22,222 nt of DNA from Pelargonium cotyledonis (taxonomy: Eukaryota; Streptophyta; Magnoliopsida; Geraniales; Geraniaceae): NCBI GenBank assembly GCA_036897625.1, contig JAYMTA010001043.1, positions 1-22,222 of the forward strand, written 5' to 3'. The notes beneath the pieces are model-generated. The model made no database searches. It was not told the origin of the DNA and saw only the letters and a list, made by a program, of their open reading frames with translations. Position 1 is the first letter of the stretch, and every line of letters starts with the position of its first letter. The translations under genes and the position numbers were made by a program. Below, piece by piece: positions 18,186 through 22,222 of the stretch.

Positions 18186-21100
18186 TCATTCCCATATAGC
18201 TTCCTCTATAAGCTCATCAAACATCAAGCTTTCCAGCTCGAGCCCTACGCACTCAGCATCAAATTGCAAGTTCATCCACCCATCGTTCTTAGCTAGATCT
18301 CTACTCACAATATAGTCCACTGTTTGGTCAGGCAATGGCTTAAAGCTTAAGTACCACCTTATGCATTCCCAAACCTCCTCAAGGACATGATGTCCTACGG
18401 GGAGAGGACGGGTGTGAGAAACATAAGTCAAGGGAACGGGAATGTAGCTGTATGATCTCTCGTAGATTTCCATCAGCACTTCGTTGATAACATCAAATAA
18501 AGCCAGTTGGTTACAGTTTGCAGCTTCATTTCCACAGCAGTCGGGTTCAAGGACTAAGAATCCTTCCATTTCCTCGTACATGCAAGGATCGAGTGGCTGG
18601 TCTTCAGCATGCCACGTTCCAAGGGCCTCTGTTCCGCTAAATCCAGATAGCTCCAGTACATCTCTAACAAAATTATATTCACCTTGGTTGTTTTCATTCA
18701 CTTGAATACGAGGAATGTCAACAATGTTTTTTATTGGAATTTGTATTTGCTCAATATCAACACTTTTGCCAGCCATTTTTGGGGTTTCCGTGCTGGATTC
18801 ATGCTGTTGATTAGCCAAAGAATCCATTTTGCTGGGAGAGGAGTGTATTGGATCCTCTGAATAGCAGTGAAACATCCCCGTTAGCTTTAATCAGAAATAC
18901 GTAAAGCTATACAATCTATCTATATTGTTAAAGGCCAACATTTGGGGAACCTTGACTCACATACAATATGACCAACTCCACTCTATTATTAATATATATG
19001 GGTCATTAGAGGCCAAAGCATCTAGAGTTTCTAATCTTTTGCACTATATTTATGATCATAACTCAACAATATTAGGCAACCCAATAATGCAGAAGTATTA
19101 ACATCATAAAATAAACACTTTTTGTGTTGTTATGTGATAGAACAAATACCCTTTTCATGTATGAAAATACCATGCTATCCTCTTTGTTTAAGAAAATGCA
19201 ATGAGATATACCTTGTGACCAGGTTGTATCTTCCTCAAAACCAGAGCCAGGTGTGGAAAATGAGCTTGAATCTTCCTGCTCAAAAGAGGGTCTTCCAGTG
19301 GACTCGTTATCCTGTTCCTGGTGAGATGAACTCTGCGCTGCTGTCAAGTCGCCTAAATCATCAATATGCAAACCCATTTCAACATTTCTGTCACTGCTTG
19401 CAGCTGATGCTGATCCAATCTGATCTTCGGTAGGTGAACTTACTTTCTCAGCTTCAACCAAGTTTTCTTGAATTTTGCTTTCAGCAGTTTCATCAATCTG
19501 TACACCCTTACCTTCATCTGACCTCAATTTCGCACTCTCAGAACTGTGCACTGCAGTCTTGATTGGTGCAGCACAAGCTTCACAAGAGTCCTCATTGTCA
19601 TATGAATAATATTGTAGATCGGGTAGGGAAAGAATCCTTCCCAAGTGCTTTTGGGAAGTCTTGGGAGGATCTGTCTCTCCTGTTCTTAATTTTGGAGTCT
19701 CCTTCTCAGGGGCGTGGTGAGTAGCTTCTTTATTGGTAGTCTCGTATAACTGACAATATCTGTCCATTGATTCATTATGAGATGATGTTCTTCTCATGTT
19801 CCGTCCTCTATTCGTGTCACTAAGACGGTATCCACTATCTTTACTCAGTACAGGATTCTTCAAGTGAACGGAGATCTCCTTTTTCAATTCCTTGGAAAAC
19901 TTATTGCCAGGAGGAACTTTGTGAAGGACAGCGTCCATGGTGATCCGTTGCTTCTCATTTCTGCTTTCTTCAAGTACATGTTTTATCTTCTTTTTAAGAC
20001 CCTTGAAGCGGCTACTTGCAGCTGAACACTCACTCGAGTTCTTTAGAAGGACTGCAACTGGAGCAGAATGCTCAGCTTGTTCAGTCACTGATTGGTTACG
20101 TTTCAGAATTCCATCTCTCCTGATCTCATCCATATGTGGCAATGACTTTCTCCAGAAATCTTCTCTGCTTGGTGGACTAGGTGAAGGGAACGAATCGAAC
20201 TTTCTCAATGTCTGGTTACTATGAATCTGGTGAACCAACGGAAAACTTTGGTTATGTAAAAGTTTTAGCAATGATTCTTTATTTAGGTTTATTAAATTCA
20301 AGGCCTCCAGAGACTGCTTCGATTGACACTCCGAATCATCTGTTGTTGGTTCCTCTTCATAGGTCATCTCCTGCTCTATCAAAGTTTGCTTCGCCATGTC
20401 TAGCTTTTCCTCAACACTTCGATTTCCATTTTGTTGTTTCTGGTGCTCATTAGGGCCATTATCCTCCACATCATTGCTTCCATCGGTAAATATTATTCCA
20501 GCTAGGGGATCCTCATCTACCGGTTCCACATGAATGGGATCAGTTCGCTCCAATTGAGTATCAGACGCAATACGACGATGCTTTCCCTTCTTCTTCTTTT
20601 TCTTCTGTTTGTCTTCTGTAACCAGTGCTTTTAATCGGGCTTTAACAGAATGTTTGGCTCCGCTGGACTGTTTTGGATTTTCTTCAACCTTGGGGACATA
20701 TATCAAGTTAAGCAGTATTATTTTGGATGGCTTTTGGAATGGGAATCAAGAATGAGAATGAAAATTATGTTTTGGAACTTTTTGTTCACAAGAATGGCTA
20801 TGAAATGGGAATCCTTTCTCCAGTCCCATTTCAAAATTTTAATGCAAAACTATCCAAATATAAAAACTTTTGCTAGAATTCAACATAGAACTTGTATTTC
20901 TCCATTCTACGACTTCTGTTAATACAAATCCTATGTTCAAACTTTGAAAGCCTGATCACGGATTTATTTGTATAGTAACTTACCTCTTTGCTCTTTTCAG
21001 GTGCCTTCTGTTTCTGACCTTTAAAAGCATTGGAGGGATTCGATTCATATTCTGGTTTTCCATTCCCTTCGAACAATAAACGAAGGTCAGTAACACATAT

Positions 21101-21638
21101 GAGCTGGGAATAAACATATACAATACACATCACCATGACAAATATGATTGATCATGAAATATGAGATCTGTCTATAGACCATCAAAACCAAACTGTCTTA
21201 CAAAACTAGCCGAACCATGTACGCCTTGTCATTTACAGGATCAATATGATTTTGATCCAACCGATAATTTGGTAGTCATATAATTAAAGATGCATAGACA
21301 ATTAGACATAGTGTTAGCATTCTATGATACAACAAACATACTCGAGTTCACATAGGAATAGGAGTCATGTTTCGGTTATACCAATGTAGCATTAAAGATA
21401 AGCATATGCTAACTCAACCAAGCAATTAATCAATCAATCAATCAATCAATATCATTATCCGAAGACATCCATTAGAAAAGAGGAAATTACTCATTCTGTT
21501 GTACGGAAGTCCCTTTCTAACATATCTCCACCGATGATACTTAAGAACATGTAGTATGCTCCACATGCATCCCGGATGGTTTTGATCCACCTTTATGCCA
21601 GACTGCCCAGACCCCTCCTGATGCATATGCTTTCCCAT
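18186..21638 (-). CDS. TRM-like protein with N-terminal DUF3741-type motif and C-terminal DUF4378 (4 coding exons)
   Basis: Exons on the minus strand are 21638-21491, 21066-20984, 20688-19212 and 18856-18186: 2379 bases, 792 residues.

The N-terminus MGKHMHQ...NHPGCMWSILHVLKYH (HPGCMW at 21-26) is the conserved opening of this plant family. It is followed by a basic segment with SVKARLKAL and a lysine-rich run (about residues 104-116) that could be a nuclear or microtubule-binding patch. The middle, about 120-620, is long, polar and low in order. The C-terminal DUF4378 (about 628-791) shows YNFVRDVLELSGF, LFDVINEVLMEIY and DLAKNDGWMNLQFDAECVGLELE.

Relatives are the TON1 RECRUITING MOTIF (TRM) proteins, several of which bring TON1/PP2A to cortical microtubules and shape cells and organs. 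Which TRM this is, and whether it binds TON1, cannot be told here. The start is the first ATG after a likely leader-intron acceptor (TTTTAG, 21660-21656). Phases at all junctions agree. Confidence 0.88.
20718..20862. mobile_element. MITE-like element (Harbinger-type?) in intron 2 of the TRM-like gene
   Basis: The left end reads ttttggatggcttttggaat and the right end, reverse complemented, reads tttggatagttttgcatta and then gaaatggga, so the ends are imperfect inverted repeats. The interior has repeated gggaatc/gagaatg words, which are typical of some PIF/Harbinger MITEs. TA-rich trinucleotides flank it but a clean target duplication is not certain. No coding capacity. Confidence 0.4.
21428..21450. 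repeat. (AATC)n microsatellite
   Basis: About five and a half AATC units in intron 1 of the TRM-like gene, 41 bases below the exon 1 donor. Confidence 0.9.
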
Positions 21639-22191
21639 GGATCACAGAAATCACCCTAAAACACCTCCGATTCAGCTAAGCTATAAACTCGTCAAACCTG
21701 ATCCAATCATAAATTGTGGTGAATATCAAGCATTACCCGATAACGGAATCTTATGAGCAAAAAACCTTGTTGTATCATCAAACATTATTCAAATCTCAAA
21801 AATCCTAAATTTCGTTAACATGTGCAAAATGAGGGTTTCTTTTCAAAACTCTATAAAGGGTACAAATTGAGCATATCAATCACCAACCAGAGAAACCCAG
21901 AAATCTAATCAAACCACAAACAGTAGATTATAATCAAAACTAACAAAACAAGCTATTCTGATTTCCATGAAAGAATGGCCAAGCTTCAATTTTGACCTCC
22001 ATTGAGAAAACCCAATTGGTCTCAAAAGCTCAATCACCATCTTCCTCCGAGAAAACCCAATAATCAATGCAATTCACAGAACCATTTGGTTCTTCAAAAA
22101 TCATAAATTGAACCAAACCCATTATAGAAAAATCGAAACCGTACCTGTTGGGTGGCGATGGTGGTGGCGTCGACGAACGGTGGCTATGGCC

Positions 22192-22222
<31 letters not shown>
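21639..22222 (-). other. 5' leader of the TRM-like gene with leader intron and CT-repeat 5'UTR
   Basis: On the minus strand a non-coding exon ends CACCCAACAG|GTACGG (donor at 22144), and an acceptor TTTTAG|GGTGATTTC at 21656 is followed by 17 bases and the ATG. This makes a leader intron of about 489 bases. The upstream non-coding exon carries a (CT)n run, seen as (AG)n at 22196-22222 on the plus strand, which continues past the window edge. CT/GA repeats are common in plant 5'UTRs and core promoters. The transcription start is outside the window or within the repeat. Confidence 0.6.

Noticed and set aside
21428-21450. Short regular repeats as a CRISPR array
   Set aside because: It is a simple AATC microsatellite; plant nuclear DNA has no CRISPR arrays and there are no spacers.

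Overview
This window is nuclear DNA from a flowering plant, most probably a eudicot. It is AT-rich with long intergenic stretches. The genes have many short GT-AG introns, and the proteins are plant-specific families: a shaker K+ channel with ankyrin repeats and a KHA domain, a BOR-type borate transporter, a type 2 metallothionein, and a DUF4378 protein. I could not name a genus from sequence alone.

Layout. Positions 1-2156 are AT-rich upstream DNA holding a foldback-type inverted repeat (241-706), a tRNA/SINE-like repeat (885-972) and a promoter with a TATA box at 2071. Positions 2157-7489 (+) hold a complete 11-exon AKT1-type inward-rectifier K+ channel gene, 892 residues. About 570 bases of convergent intergenic DNA follow. 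Positions 8058-12635 (-) hold a complete boron transporter gene, 13 exons in the preferred model and 662 residues, preceded by a probable 1.4-kb 5'-leader intron. One of its introns is mostly two small transposons: a Stowaway MITE and a 146-bp solo LTR with a 5-bp target duplication. Positions 14991-15436 (-) hold a 79-residue type 2 metallothionein in three exons, with a TATA box, two G-boxes and a TGACGTCA element upstream. A tandem SINE-like repeat (16829-17035) and a tRNA-Lys(UUU)-like gene with three stem mismatches (17519-17591, -) follow. Positions 18186-21638 (-) hold a 792-residue TRM/DUF4378-family protein in four coding exons, with a leader intron and a CT-rich 5'UTR that runs off the window end.

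How they relate. Three of the four protein genes handle inorganic nutrients (K+, borate, metal ions), but each has its own promoter. Nothing in the sequence shows co-regulation, and chance neighbourhood is the simplest reading. I reconstructed all exon structures by joining frames across splice sites, and each total length is a whole number of codons.

I found no previously undescribed biological system. The most interesting signals are two GC-AG introns (one decides the boron transporter C-terminus), the TE-built intron, the long inverted repeat, a recurrent SINE-like family, and a tRNA copy that appears to be decaying.
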